Source of the DNA: an uncultured Candidatus Melainabacteria bacterium
GTDB taxonomy: Bacteria; Cyanobacteriota; Vampirovibrionia; Gastranaerophilales; Gastranaerophilaceae
DNA length: 64,000 bases
NCBI GenBank assembly: GCA_947364235.1
Contig: CANARY010000002.1
Coordinates: 124,001-188,000, forward strand
Direction of reading: 5' to 3'
Shown: positions 1 through 9,158 of the stretch, in pieces
Layout of the letters: each line of letters starts with the position of its first letter
Position numbering within the stretch: position 1 is the stretch's first letter
Made by a program: the position numbers and the translations under genes
The notes under the pieces: model-generated
What the model saw: the letters and a program-made list of their open reading frames with translations, nothing else
Database searches by the model: none
What the model was told of the DNA's origin: nothing

Positions 1-1140
1 TCCTAAGAAAGGAACATTGTTTTCTCTTGCGTATTTGATTACATTTAGTTTGCCTTCTATGCCTCTTATTCCGAAACCGCCAGGAACAATTACTCCGTCA
101 ACATCTGACATTAACTCTTTGCATTTGCTCATATCTACACAATCTTCCGAGTTAATCCATTTGATTTCTGTTTTAACATTATCTGCGTATCCGGCATGCT
201 TGATTGACTCTACAACAGAAATGTAAGCGTCGGAAAGCTTTGTATATTTTCCTGCAATCGCAATTTTGATTGTTCCAGCAGGATGGTTAATCCTGTCAAC
301 AAGTTCTCTCCAGCCGGTAAGCTCGGCTTTCTTTTCCGGAACCTGAAGCAGTTTTAATACGACCTGAGCAAAATTTTGGTCTTCTAATGCAAGAGGAACT
401 TCGTAAATGCTTTTCATATCACGGCATTCGATTACAGCTTCTTTTGATACAGAACAGAATAGAGCAAGCTTATCTTTCTCTGTTTTTGGAATTGCTTTTG
501 ATGTTCTGCAAACAAGAATTTCAGGCTGTAAACCATAGCTTCTAAGTAAGCTGACACTATGTTGTGAAGGTTTTGTTTTCAGCTCTCCGGAAGTTGGAAG
601 GTATGGAAGAAGTGTGCAATGAATATTGATTGCGTTTCCAATTCCTGCTTCGGTTTTAAACTGTCGTATTGATTCAATAAACGGAAGGCTTTCAATATCG
701 CCGATTGTTCCGCCGATTTCAATGATTTGGAAATCCGGTTTGAAATGCTTTTGAGCTTTTATTAACCTTGATTTGATTTCATTTGTAATATGCGGAATAA
801 CTTGTACTGTTCCGCCTAAATAATCTCCTCTGCGTTCTTTCTGGATAACAGTTTGATAAACGCTTCCTGAAGTTACGTTAGAAAGCTGTGAGAAGTTTGT
901 ATCAATAAATCTTTCATAGTGGCCTAAGTCCAGGTCAGTTTCAGCTCCGTCGTCTGTGACAAAAACTTCACCATGCTGGAATGGGCTCATAGTGCCGGGG
1001 TCGACATTAATATACGGGTCAAATTTTTGAATAGCAACAGAAAAACCTCTTGCTCTCAATAATTTACCTAAAGATGCGCCGATAATCCCTTTGCCTAAAG
1101 AACTTACAACGCCGCCTGTGATGAATATATATTTTGTCAT
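1..1140 (-). CDS. pyrG: CTP synthase (partial, C-terminal end beyond left edge)
   Basis: Makes CTP from UTP, ATP and glutamine, the last step of pyrimidine ribonucleotide synthesis in the cytoplasm. The first 380 residues are present; the family is normally about 540 residues, so the frame runs off the window. The N-terminus has the P-loop [10 protein letters not shown] (residues 9-18), then [13 protein letters not shown], the [15 protein letters not shown] block and [11 protein letters not shown], all diagnostic of the synthetase domain. The glutaminase domain starts near residue 300 ([13 protein letters not shown] is visible); its catalytic Cys lies outside. The start is the ATG complement at 1138-1140. 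gatC lies 34 bp upstream on the same strand. Very sure of the family. Confidence 0.97.
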   Translation of the reverse strand, partial: MTKYIFITGGVVSSLGKGIIGASLGKLLRARGFSVAIQKFDPYINVDPGTMSPFQHGEVFVTDDGAETDLDLGHYERFIDTNFSQLSNVTSGSVYQTVIQKERRGDYLGGTVQVIPHITNEIKSRLIKAQKHFKPDFQIIEIGGTIGDIESLPFIESIRQFKTEAGIGNAINIHCTLLPYLPTSGELKTKPSQHSVSLLRSYGLQPEILVCRTSKAIPKTEKDKLALFCSVSKEAVIECRDMKSIYEVPLALEDQNFAQVVLKLLQVPEKKAELTGWRELVDRINHPAGTIKIAIAGKYTKLSDAYISVVESIKHAGYADNVKTEIKWINSEDCVDMSKCKELMSDVDGVIVPGGFGIRGIEGKLNVIKYARENNVPFLG

Positions 1141-1174
1141 AGTTGGCACTCCTTCATTGTTTAGGTACAAAAAC

Positions 1175-1456
1175 CTAATTTATTTTTGGAACTCTAAAGA
1201 AACCGTTTTCTTCATTTGGAGCATTTTTCATAAGCTCTTCTTTTGTTTGTTCGTAATAAACTTCATCTTCTCTCATTACGTTAACAAAATCAATTGCGTG
1301 TGCCATAGGCTCAACGTTTGCTGTATCAACTTCGTTCATAGCATCTACGTGCTTAAGAACATCGCCTAATTGTTTTGTAAACTTTTCTTTTTCTTCTTCT
1401 GTTAATTCTAAACGAGCAAGTTTAGCTACGTGTTCAACATCTTTTATAGTAATCAT
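1175..1456 (-). CDS. gatC: Asp/Glu-tRNA(Asn/Gln) amidotransferase subunit C
   Basis: Small subunit of the GatCAB complex, which converts misacylated Asp-tRNA(Asn) or Glu-tRNA(Gln) to the correct amide form. It bridges GatA and GatB. The 93-residue product has the family pattern [16 protein letters not shown] near its start and the conserved late segment MREDEV with a C-terminal FFRVPK. An ATG 15 nt further upstream would place the GGAG ribosome site only one base from the start. The ATG at 1456 leaves nine bases, so I chose it. gatA and gatB are not in the window. It lies between mtaB and pyrG, all on the minus strand. Confidence 0.93.
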   Translation of the reverse strand: MITIKDVEHVAKLARLELTEEEKEKFTKQLGDVLKHVDAMNEVDTANVEPMAHAIDFVNVMREDEVYYEQTKEELMKNAPNEENGFFRVPKIN

Positions 1457-1483
1457 AATTCCATTCTCCAATAATAATCAATG

Positions 1484-2734
1484 TTACCACAAAATATTTT
1501 CTTTTGATAGTACAACTTTTTTTAGCGTGTTAAACTCACCTTCATCCATTTCTACAGTAAGGTAATTTCTGGTAACTCCCTTAAATTTACCACCTTTAGA
1601 AAGTCTTTTTTCGATTAAAACTTCTTCTTCCCTGCCAATATTTTCTTGAATAAATTGAGCAAATTTTTCAGCAGAAATTCGTTTAATTATTTCTGCTCTT
1701 TCTTCTTTTACTTTATCCGGCAAATGACCGTCAAGCTTCTCTGCAATTGTTCCTTTGCGTATTGAATAAGGGAATGTATGGATTTGAGAAAGTTTTGAGC
1801 GTTTTAGGTTCTCAACAGTCGTCTCAAAATCCTCTTCTGTTTCACCGCAAAATCCTGCAATAATATCGCTTCCGAGAAACGGTTTCTCAAAGCGCGACAC
1901 AATATCTTCAATCTGGTCTAAATAATATTCTACAGTATAATGTCTGTTCATACGTTTTAACGTCCTGTTGCAGGCAGATTGCAGAGAAAGGTGAAAATGC
2001 GGACAGAATTTTTCGCTTTGTTGAAGAAAATCTAAAAGCTCCGGAGTAATCTCGTGCGGATTTAGCGAACCCAAACGATAACGCGGAATTGAAGTTTTTT
2101 CTTCGATATCTTTTAAAAGCGGCAGAATATTTCCATCGCCCCATAAACCGATATGAATTCCTGTTAAAACAACTTCTTTGTAACCGGCTTCTGAATATCT
2201 GTTGATTTCATTTACTATAAAATCAGACTCTGCCCAGCGAGATTTTCCTCGGCCGTAAGGAATAATACAATAAGCACAGCGGTTATCGCATCCGTCTTGA
2301 ATTTTGAGACTTATGCGGGTTTTTGTTGTATCTTTCAATATTACCTTGCAAAAGTCGACTTTGTTCCCATTTACCCCCATAAGGTCACGAACAACGAAAT
2401 TTTGCTCTTCTTTTAAGAAATGCGCAATTTCAAACTTATCTTCGTTTCCGTAAACGTAATCAATATAAGGCTCATTGAGTAATTTTTCTTTTTCAATCTG
2501 TGCAATACAGCCGGTAAGGATTGTTTTTAATCCTAACCCGTGTGCGTGTCTGAGCAAATACATTGCTTCGTTGTCACTTTTGTGAGTAACAGAGCAGGAG
2601 TTAAGAATATAAAAATCTGCTTCTTCAAGTTTTTTTACTTCTTCAAATCCTGATTCAACCAGTTTTTCAGTAACAATCTGACCTTCAAACTGGTTGGATT
2701 TACACCCCATTGATTTTAAATAGAATTTTTGCAT
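1484..2734 (-). CDS. mtaB: tRNA N6-threonylcarbamoyladenosine methylthiotransferase, MtaB-like
   Basis: Radical-SAM methylthiotransferase of the MiaB/RimO/MtaB family, 416 residues. MtaB adds a methylthio group to t6A37 of ANN-decoding tRNAs. The N-terminal UPF0004 domain carries cysteines in SMGCKSNQ and LNSCSVTHKS, plus TGCIAQ. The radical-SAM cluster CDNRCAYC lies near residue 150 and is followed by PYGRGKSR. LSLQSACNRTLKRMNR and the C-terminal TRAM-like region are also present. The NSCSVT and KSDNEA wording points to MtaB rather than MiaB, but subfamily assignment by eye is less certain than the family. It sits 18 bp downstream of manC, and the ATG is close to a modest purine stretch. Confidence 0.9.
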   Translation of the reverse strand: MQKFYLKSMGCKSNQFEGQIVTEKLVESGFEEVKKLEEADFYILNSCSVTHKSDNEAMYLLRHAHGLGLKTILTGCIAQIEKEKLLNEPYIDYVYGNEDKFEIAHFLKEEQNFVVRDLMGVNGNKVDFCKVILKDTTKTRISLKIQDGCDNRCAYCIIPYGRGKSRWAESDFIVNEINRYSEAGYKEVVLTGIHIGLWGDGNILPLLKDIEEKTSIPRYRLGSLNPHEITPELLDFLQQSEKFCPHFHLSLQSACNRTLKRMNRHYTVEYYLDQIEDIVSRFEKPFLGSDIIAGFCGETEEDFETTVENLKRSKLSQIHTFPYSIRKGTIAEKLDGHLPDKVKEERAEIIKRISAEKFAQFIQENIGREEEVLIEKRLSKGGKFKGVTRNYLTVEMDEGEFNTLKKVVLSKENILW

Positions 2735-2752
2735 TACTCTTAGCCAATATCC

Positions 2753-4144
2753 CTATACTCTGCCGTACATGTCTTCATAGCGGATAATATCTTCTTCAAT
2801 CAGCGGGTCGCCTTTTTGAACTTCTATTATTTTCAAAGTTTCCTGATAAGGGTTTTGAAGCGAATGAATAGCTTTAAGAGGGATATCAACACTGTGTCCC
2901 GGGCTTAAGATAAGCTCTTTGCCTTCAAGGATAACTTTTGCAGTACCTTCCAAAACAACCCAGTGTTCGCTTCTAAAGTTATGAGACTGAACAGAAAGTT
3001 TTTGACCGGTGTTAACCTGAATCATCTTAGTCAAAAATCCATTGCCTTGTGCTAAAACTGTGTAATAACCCCACGGTCTGTAAACTGTTTTGTGAACAAG
3101 GTGAGTGTTATCATTTTGTTTTTTTAATGTTTCAAAAATCTTTTTAACATCCTGAGTTTTATCCGCTCTGCAGGCAAGAATTGCGTCTTCTGTTTCAACA
3201 ATTACGGTATCCTCAAGACCAATTGAAGCAACAAGTTTTGAAGAAGAGTACATCATAGAATTTTTTGAACCTTCGTCAAGAACATGTCCTACTTTTACGT
3301 TTCCGTTTTCATCTTTAGGACTCACATCATAAATCGATTTCCAGCTGCCTAAATCATTCCAATCGCTTTCGAGTTTTACGAGAGCAATCTTATCTGATTT
3401 TTCCATAATTGCGTAGTCAATAGAAATCGAAGGCATTTTATCATATTCAATATAAGGAATTTCATCAGAGTTTGAAAAATCAAAGTTTGCAAGTTTTGAG
3501 AAAATTTCAGGAGAATGTTTTGAAGCTTCTTCTAATAATACAGAAGCTTTAAACATAAAAATACCGCTGTTCCAATAATAATTTCCATCTGCAATGTATT
3601 CTTCTGCAAGCTTTTCGTTTGGTTTTTCAACAAATTTATTAACTTTATACCCGTTCTCGATTTTGTTTTGGGTTACATTAATATATCCGTAGCCAGTTTC
3701 GGGATAAGAAGGTTTGATACCGAAAGTTACAATGTAACCTTGTTCTGCAATTTTTTCACCGGCTTTTACTGTTGCTGCAAATTTTTCAGTGTTATTAATC
3801 ATATGATCAGAAGGTACAACAAGGATTACAGGGTCAGTATTGAACTTATCCATAATATATTTTGAAGCAAGAGCAATTGCAGGAGCAGTATTTTTAGATA
3901 TTGGTTCGGATAGAACAACAGTTTCTTTTGCAAGTGAAGAAAGCTGATATTTCACATTTGCAAAATGCTTAACTCCGGTCATGCTTATAATGTTAGATGC
4001 CGGCATGCACTCAGCAATTCTTTCAAAAGTTGCTTGAAGTAAGCTTTCTGTATTCTGGATATTAAGAAGCTGTTTTGGATACAGTTCTCTTGATAAAGGC
4101 CAGAGCCTGCTTCCTGAACCGCCTGCTAATATTAATCCGTACAT
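2753..4144 (-). CDS. manC: mannose-1-phosphate guanylyltransferase / mannose-6-phosphate isomerase type II
   Basis: Makes GDP-mannose from mannose-1-phosphate and GTP, feeding surface polysaccharide or lipid glycosylation. The 463 residues match the bifunctional type II enzyme. The N-terminal nucleotidyltransferase has the pyrophosphorylase signature GGSGSRLWPLSRE (from residue 8), VPSDHMI, FVEKPN and YYWNSGIFMFKA. The C-terminal cupin isomerase domain (about 350-463) contains RPWGYYTVL, the metal-site region SVQSHNFRSEHW and the sugar-binding part ENPYQETLKIIEVQ-like segment (read as NPYQETLKIIEVQ). The downstream gene is mtaB; the upstream ABC exporter ends 30 bp away, so envelope-glycan export is a reasonable context. 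Confidence 0.95.
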   Translation of the reverse strand: MYGLILAGGSGSRLWPLSRELYPKQLLNIQNTESLLQATFERIAECMPASNIISMTGVKHFANVKYQLSSLAKETVVLSEPISKNTAPAIALASKYIMDKFNTDPVILVVPSDHMINNTEKFAATVKAGEKIAEQGYIVTFGIKPSYPETGYGYINVTQNKIENGYKVNKFVEKPNEKLAEEYIADGNYYWNSGIFMFKASVLLEEASKHSPEIFSKLANFDFSNSDEIPYIEYDKMPSISIDYAIMEKSDKIALVKLESDWNDLGSWKSIYDVSPKDENGNVKVGHVLDEGSKNSMMYSSSKLVASIGLEDTVIVETEDAILACRADKTQDVKKIFETLKKQNDNTHLVHKTVYRPWGYYTVLAQGNGFLTKMIQVNTGQKLSVQSHNFRSEHWVVLEGTAKVILEGKELILSPGHSVDIPLKAIHSLQNPYQETLKIIEVQKGDPLIEEDIIRYEDMYGRV

Positions 4145-4169
4145 TATAAACCCCTTTCTGTAATAACCA

Positions 4170-4193
4170 CTTGGTTACTTGGTTACTTGGTTA
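4170..4193. repeat. three tandem copies of CTTGGTTA over a stop codon
   Basis: Three perfect copies of the 8-bp unit CTTGGTTA run from 4170 to 4193. The stop codon of the ABC exporter (4175-4177, minus strand) and its last residues (NQVTK) are written by this repeat. Because 8 is not a multiple of 3, loss or gain of one unit would change the reading frame and move the stop codon towards manC. Confidence 0.9.
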
Positions 4194-5998
4194 CTGAATT
4201 GCATGTCATATAAGTGCTTGTATCTTCCATTTTCTTTGTTAATTAACTCTTCATGAGTACCTAATTCAACAAGCTCGCCTTCGTTAAGAACAGCAATTCT
4301 GTTCGCGTTATGGATTGTTGAAAGCCTGTGAGCTATAACAAATACTGTTTTGTTTTTCATCAGGTTATCAAGAGCTTTTTGAACAATCGCTTCTGACTCG
4401 TTGTCAAGCGCTGAAGTTGCTTCATCTAAGATTACAATCGGAGAGTTTTTAATCAATGCCCTTGCAATTGCAACTCTCTGGCGCTGTCCGCCTGATAAAG
4501 AAGAGCCTCTTTCTCCTACTACAGTGTCAATTCCTTCCGGCAATGTGCCTAGAAATTCATCTAAATGAGCAAGTTTAACTGCTTCTCTGAGCTCAGCTTC
4601 TGAAGCATTAGGTTTTCCCATTAGGATATTTTCGCGAATTGAACCTGTAAATAAATAATTATCTTGAAATACGAAAGAAATATTGTTTCTTAAGCTTTCA
4701 ATGTTTATGTCTCTTATATCGGTTCCATTTATTTTGATAGAGCCTGATTTAATATCATAAAATCTTGGTAATAAGTTTACTACAGTAGATTTACCTCCTC
4801 CAGAGTTGCCGACAAGAGCAATTGTCTCATTACTGCTGACAGAAAGATTAAAATCTTTGAGAACTGGTATGCCTTCTTCGTATTCAAAAATAACATGTGA
4901 ATATTCAATGCTGTTAATTTCGCCATTTAATGGTTTTGCATTTTCTGAATTTTTGATTTCCGGCATGAGCGAGAATAGTTCAAACACACGTGCAATTGAA
5001 ACAAAAGTTGATTGCAAGCTTGTAAGAGTAAAGCCTAAAGTTTTTGTAGGCTTGTAAAGCAAAAGAAGAGAAGTTACAAACGAAGCAAAACTTCCAGCTG
5101 TAAGTTCTCCTGATAAGATTAAGCTGTTTCCGTACCCCATCACAATCGCAATACCTATTGAGCAAACAAAATACATAATAGGAGACATCCAGCCTACACG
5201 TTTAGTCAGAGACATTACTAAGTCGAACTGTTTGTGTATTTGGTTTTCAAATTTGTGGTTCTGGTTTTCTTGTAAATTATAAGCTGTGATGATTTTATTT
5301 CCAGCAAAAGTTTCGTTAAAGTTTGTTGTCATGTCTCCGCCTACAACCATTGTTGCGTTAGAAACAGATTTAATTTTCTTTTTAATAAATAAAACAGGAG
5401 TGATTGCGATTGCCATAACGCCGATTCCAATAAGCGCAAGTTTCCAAGAATTGAATAATAAAACAAATACCAACGCAAAGAACTCAAAAATAGAGAGTAT
5501 GAAACTTTTTAATGTATTAATTAAATTTTTTGAAGCTGCATCCGGATCTGCAAAAAATCTTGATAAAACAAGTCCTGAAGAGTTAACATCAAAAAACTTT
5601 GTGTCCATTGCAGTCAGTTTTTTAAACAAGTCAACTTTTAAAATATTTGACATTTTGTTGCCTGTCCAGTCAGAAAGGTAGTTACAGATATATTTTAAGA
5701 CACCTTGAATAAGTGCAAACGCTATAATACCTATAGGAATAAGTTTAATAAAGAATGATTGCAAATAATAAGTATGCCCCCAAAGCTCAAAAGTTTGAGC
5801 TTCGTTACCATTTACGACAAAGTCCATGTAAGGTCTTAAAGATAAAGCTACAACCCCGTCAAGAAGTCCTAAAGGAATAGCTAGTATGAACAATAAAATT
5901 GAACGCCACAAAACGGCTTTTATGTATGGAAACATTTTATTCAGCAAATACCCATATCGAAACGCATCTTTGCTTTGTGTGTCTTTTAATTTAAGCAT
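4175..5998 (-). CDS. ABC exporter, fused membrane and ATPase domains (MsbA-like)
   Basis: Type IV ABC exporter of 607 residues, half-transporter architecture, probably a homodimer in the inner membrane. Residues about 20-330 hold six transmembrane helices. The ATPase domain has Walker A GNSGGGKST, the signature LSGGQRQRVAIARAL, Walker B IVILDEATSALD and the H-loop IAHRLSTI, so all catalytic motifs are intact. The family includes lipid A/lipid flippases and peptide or drug exporters; sequence alone does not give the substrate. The following manC gene suggests envelope work. The last codons and the stop lie inside an 8-bp tandem repeat (see 4170-4193). Start at the ATG complement 5996-5998. Confidence 0.9.
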   Translation of the reverse strand: MLKLKDTQSKDAFRYGYLLNKMFPYIKAVLWRSILLFILAIPLGLLDGVVALSLRPYMDFVVNGNEAQTFELWGHTYYLQSFFIKLIPIGIIAFALIQGVLKYICNYLSDWTGNKMSNILKVDLFKKLTAMDTKFFDVNSSGLVLSRFFADPDAASKNLINTLKSFILSIFEFFALVFVLLFNSWKLALIGIGVMAIAITPVLFIKKKIKSVSNATMVVGGDMTTNFNETFAGNKIITAYNLQENQNHKFENQIHKQFDLVMSLTKRVGWMSPIMYFVCSIGIAIVMGYGNSLILSGELTAGSFASFVTSLLLLYKPTKTLGFTLTSLQSTFVSIARVFELFSLMPEIKNSENAKPLNGEINSIEYSHVIFEYEEGIPVLKDFNLSVSSNETIALVGNSGGGKSTVVNLLPRFYDIKSGSIKINGTDIRDINIESLRNNISFVFQDNYLFTGSIRENILMGKPNASEAELREAVKLAHLDEFLGTLPEGIDTVVGERGSSLSGGQRQRVAIARALIKNSPIVILDEATSALDNESEAIVQKALDNLMKNKTVFVIAHRLSTIHNANRIAVLNEGELVELGTHEELINKENGRYKHLYDMQFSNQVTK

Positions 5999-6058
5999 TA
6001 TTAACTCCCAACTTATAAATACTCCTTATTTAAGTGTAGCATAAAAAAATCTATATGA

Positions 6059-6064
6059 TACAAT
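6059..6064 (+). promoter_or_regulatory. extended -10 promoter element for mlaE
   Basis: TACAAT preceded by TG-A (extended -10 form) lies 11 bases upstream of the mlaE ATG at 6076. Initiation about seven bases downstream would leave a leader of only some five bases. No ribosome site is visible ahead of the start. No convincing -35 is needed for an extended -10. Confidence 0.4.
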
Positions 6065-6075
6065 AAATAGTAATT

Positions 6076-6876
6076 ATGAAGATTTATTATAAAGCAACGT
6101 ACACATATAAAATATTTAAAATGTTTTTAACAGAACTTCAAAGCTTTGTAATGACTCTGGGAAATATTGCACTTTTTGGTACAGAGCTGGTCAAAGGGCT
6201 TAGAACTTTTCCAACTACATACAAAGCTGTAATGGAGCAATCTTCAAGATTCGGAGTTTCTTCTCTTCCGATTACGCTTTCAATTGTGGGCATGACTTCT
6301 GTAATTATTGCAATGCAGATAGCTGGAGAAATGGTAAAACAAGGTGCCGGAAATTATGTAGGAATGCTGGTTGCAATTTTGATGGTAAGAGAAGAAGGCG
6401 TAATTATGGCAGGGTTTGCAATAATATCTATGATAGGCTCTTCACTTGCATCTGAAATTGCAACAATGAAAGTTACAGAGCAAGTTGATGCAATACGCGT
6501 TTTGAAAGTTAACCCGATACATTATCTTTTCACTCCGAGAGTAATTGCTGGTACTTTAATGATGCCTCTTGTGGTTATTGTATCTTCTGTATTTGGAGTG
6601 TTGAGCGGAGCGGTTGCTTCAAACCTGGCATCAGGACTTACGTTCAAAGCTTATTTTGATTCTGTTTGGTTTGGATTAAATATGCATGACCTGCAAGTCT
6701 GTCTTTTGAAATCTCTGACTTTCGGGTTCGTAATATCTTTGATAAGCTGTTCCTGCGGCATGGAAGCAAAAGATGGAGCAAAAGGAGTTGGTACTGCAAC
6801 AACAAAAGCTGTTGTTTGGTCGTTTGTTGCGATAGTAATTCTGGATTTGATATTCGCGGCGATGTTCTTCTATTAG
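6076..6876 (+). CDS. mlaE: MlaE-family ABC lipid transporter permease
   Basis: Inner-membrane permease of the Mla/TGD phospholipid transport system, 266 residues, with about five hydrophobic helices. Family hallmarks are the EQSSRFGVSSLP segment, the EMVKQGAG cytoplasmic region, and the MKVTEQVDAIRVLKVNP motif that contacts the ATPase, followed by the RVIAGTLMMPL helix. The next genes are the matching ATPase (mlaF) and MCE protein (mlaD), the order seen for the cyanobacterial/chloroplast TGD1-TGD3-TGD2 set. The ATG at 6076 has an extended -10 just upstream; an internal Met at 6121 is an alternative start. A palindromic element (6918-6970) separates it from mlaF. Confidence 0.93.
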   Translation: MKIYYKATYTYKIFKMFLTELQSFVMTLGNIALFGTELVKGLRTFPTTYKAVMEQSSRFGVSSLPITLSIVGMTSVIIAMQIAGEMVKQGAGNYVGMLVAILMVREEGVIMAGFAIISMIGSSLASEIATMKVTEQVDAIRVLKVNPIHYLFTPRVIAGTLMMPLVVIVSSVFGVLSGAVASNLASGLTFKAYFDSVWFGLNMHDLQVCLLKSLTFGFVISLISCSCGMEAKDGAKGVGTATTKAVVWSFVAIVILDLIFAAMFFY

Positions 6877-6917
6877 GGGATAATAATCGCCCCCTTCCGG
6901 CTTGTAGTCTGTTCAAA

Positions 6918-6970
6918 AGGAGTGCCGGGAATGATAACATTAAATTAGTAGTAATGCGGAATGCACTCCG
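6918..6970 (+). repeat. small palindromic interspersed element, copy A
   Basis: A 53-bp element begins AGGAGTGCCGGGAA and ends GAATGCACTCCG, so its ends are inverted repeats (GGAGTGC/GCACTCC). The same two ends, in reverse orientation and 52 bp apart, occur at 49215-49266. It occupies the space between mlaE and mlaF and could form a stem-loop in the transcript 17 bases ahead of the mlaF start. Confidence 0.7.
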
Positions 6971-6987
6971 CCCAAAGGGTATAAAAA

Positions 6988-7704
6988 ATGAGCATAGAGG
7001 TTAAAAATTTAATAAAATCTTTTGATAAAAAAGTTGTACTTGACGATATTTCGTTCAAAGTTGACGATGGAAAAATACTTTCAATAGTCGGATTTAGCGG
7101 CTCAGGCAAGAGTACTGTTTTGAAACTGATAAGCGGACTAATCGAAAAAGACGGAGGAGAGATTATAACTTCCGGAGGTGATATTGCGATGGTTTTTCAG
7201 TATTCTGCGCTTTTTGATTCTTTAAATGTTTTTGATAATATTTCTTTTGCGCTTCAGGAAAGAAAAGATTTGAGGGGAAAATATACTAAAGCAGAACTTG
7301 AAAAAATTGTTGCTGAAAAACTTGAAATGGTAGGTTTATCAGGAATTGAAGATAAGTTCCCGTCTGAGCTTTCAGGCGGTATGCAGAAGCGTGTAAGCTT
7401 TGCAAGAGCAATCGTAACAGAGCCGAAAATTATTCTTTATGATGAGCCGACTGCGGGGCTTGATCCGATTTCTTCTACACTTATTGAAGATTATATTGTA
7501 AGATTAAAGAATGAAACAAACGCTGCTTCTATTGTTGTTACTCACCAAATGTCAACTATTCAAAGGACGGCGGATTCTGTTTTGATGTTGTATAATGGAA
7601 AAGCAGTTTTTGAAGGTACGCCTGAGGAGCTTATGCAGCAGCAGACTCCGTATACAAAACAGTTTGTAACAGCTGCAATAGACGGACCTATGAAAATGGT
7701 TTAA
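6988..7704 (+). CDS. mlaF: MlaF-family ABC lipid transporter ATPase
   Basis: Cytoplasmic ATPase powering the MlaE permease, 238 residues. Walker A GFSGSGKST lies at about residues 35-43, the Q-loop is VFQYSALFDSL, the signature is LSGGMQKRVSFARA and Walker B is ILYDEPTAGLDP, followed by VVTHQMST. The GGMQKRVxxARA form of the signature is typical of Mla ATPases. It is followed 15 bp later by mlaD. The ATG has a weak ribosome site (AAAGGGT) upstream, next to the palindromic element at 6918-6970. Confidence 0.94.
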   Translation: MSIEVKNLIKSFDKKVVLDDISFKVDDGKILSIVGFSGSGKSTVLKLISGLIEKDGGEIITSGGDIAMVFQYSALFDSLNVFDNISFALQERKDLRGKYTKAELEKIVAEKLEMVGLSGIEDKFPSELSGGMQKRVSFARAIVTEPKIILYDEPTAGLDPISSTLIEDYIVRLKNETNAASIVVTHQMSTIQRTADSVLMLYNGKAVFEGTPEELMQQQTPYTKQFVTAAIDGPMKMV

Positions 7705-7719
7705 AAAGGAATCTTAATA

Positions 7720-9075
7720 ATGAAAATGTCACCATCATTTAAAGTAGGAATATTAACACTTACAGCTTTAACGCTGCTTCTGTTCACGATTTTGTGGGTA
7801 AAAGGCAGAGCTTTTTCTTCTGCTGAAAGAATAGAAGTTCATTTTAAAGATGTTAACGGAATGAGACCCGGTTCAGGGGTTCAAATGATGGGGCTTAGAG
7901 TTGGTCAAGTAGAAGAAATTATTCCTGTTGTTAATGGTGAGTCTAGCTATGTTAAAATGAAATTCGTTATAACAGAGCAGGGAATTGAAATTCCTAAAGC
8001 TTCTATGCTTTCAATTCAGCAGTCAGGCTTAATTGGTGAACAATTCTTAGAAATTACACCGCCAAGAGTGCGCTCTATTTATATTCCAGATAACTCAAAA
8101 GAGCTTCTTTCTTACAATACACCAGTTGAGATTAAGCTTGATGATGAATATTATGATGTCGGTAATGTAAAAAAATCCCAGATTATGTCATCAAAACTTG
8201 TGCCGGAAGAATTGAGAAATTTTGTTAAAACAAACTATGCTTATAAAGTTGATTATGTTGTAAACCTTCCTGGGCTTATACTTCCTCACTTTATGACAGG
8301 TAAAATAGTTACTGTAGACGGGGTTAAGAAGTTAAGAATAGCGCCTCTTGATAATATTGCGCTGCCTTATCCGCATCAGACTTCGCCTTATACTATTATT
8401 GAACCGATGAGAATTGCTGACTTTATGGACTTGCAGTACAAAGCTGCTGAATCTCTGACAGAAACTAATAGAATTATTAACGAACTTCTGAATGACAGCA
8501 TGGTTGCGGAGCTTAGACAGTCTGTTACTAATTTTAAAGATTTAACTGCGCAGGCAACAACAACTTTGGCTAAAACTGAAAAACTCGTTGAAACTTCTAA
8601 AAATGATATTGATGCTATGCTTTGGCTTTTGAGCGATGTATCTTCAAGCTTTAATAAGCTGGCTGTAAATGTTAACGGTATAATCGGTGATGAGAAATTC
8701 AAACCTGCGGTGTACGAAACAGCTGAAGCAGTTTCTAATCTTTCAAAACAGCTTTCTCCTATTATTGGAGCAGTGGATGCTAAAGAGTTTGCAGAAGATT
8801 TGAATGCTGTGATGAAAAACTTGAACGAGATTTCTTCTTCTGTTAATAGAATGACAAAAGATGAAAATCTTAAAAGTAAGATTTCAACTTCAATTGATAA
8901 TTTGAACGTGACAATGTGCGAAGTTTCTACTGCGCTTGAAACCATTAATGGCGAAGGCGGAGACAAAGACGGCTTGAAGCAGATTATCAATGATACTTCC
9001 AGCACAGTATCTAACCTGAAAAAATTCTCAGAAAAATTGAATAAGAGATTTTTACTATTCAGATTAATGTTCTAA
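7720..9075 (+). CDS. mlaD: MlaD/MCE-domain lipid transport protein
   Basis: Membrane-anchored substrate-binding component of the Mla/TGD system, 451 residues. One N-terminal transmembrane helix (residues about 8-26) is followed by a single MCE domain (about 35-115) with the typical FKDVNGMRPGSGVQMMGLRVGQV stretch split over the first strands. The remaining 330 residues are unusually long for MlaD. They contain Asn/Ser/Thr-rich amphipathic helices (for example SVTNFKDLTAQATTTLAKTE) likely to form a coiled-coil tube or needle. No mlaC or mlaB follows; the operon ends at a stem-loop at 9107-9136. Ribosome site AAAGGAATC precedes the ATG. Confidence 0.9.
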   Translation: MKMSPSFKVGILTLTALTLLLFTILWVKGRAFSSAERIEVHFKDVNGMRPGSGVQMMGLRVGQVEEIIPVVNGESSYVKMKFVITEQGIEIPKASMLSIQQSGLIGEQFLEITPPRVRSIYIPDNSKELLSYNTPVEIKLDDEYYDVGNVKKSQIMSSKLVPEELRNFVKTNYAYKVDYVVNLPGLILPHFMTGKIVTVDGVKKLRIAPLDNIALPYPHQTSPYTIIEPMRIADFMDLQYKAAESLTETNRIINELLNDSMVAELRQSVTNFKDLTAQATTTLAKTEKLVETSKNDIDAMLWLLSDVSSSFNKLAVNVNGIIGDEKFKPAVYETAEAVSNLSKQLSPIIGAVDAKEFAEDLNAVMKNLNEISSSVNRMTKDENLKSKISTSIDNLNVTMCEVSTALETINGEGGDKDGLKQIINDTSSTVSNLKKFSEKLNKRFLLFRLMF

Positions 9076-9106
9076 AGGTAAATGCATTTTAGTTTATAAA
9101 ATGAAA

Positions 9107-9136
9107 CAGCAGGTCGGGGAACTCCCTGACCTGCTG
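9107..9136 (+). terminator. stem-loop at the end of the mla operon
   Basis: CAGCAGGTC pairs with GACCTGCTG, extended inward across a G-T pair by GGG/CCC around an AACT loop. It lies 32 bases after the mlaD stop and 23 bases before the convergent XRE gene end. There is no clear T-run, so Rho-independent termination is probable rather than certain. Confidence 0.6.
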
Positions 9137-9158
9137 TTGAACGATGCGGAAGAGGTAA

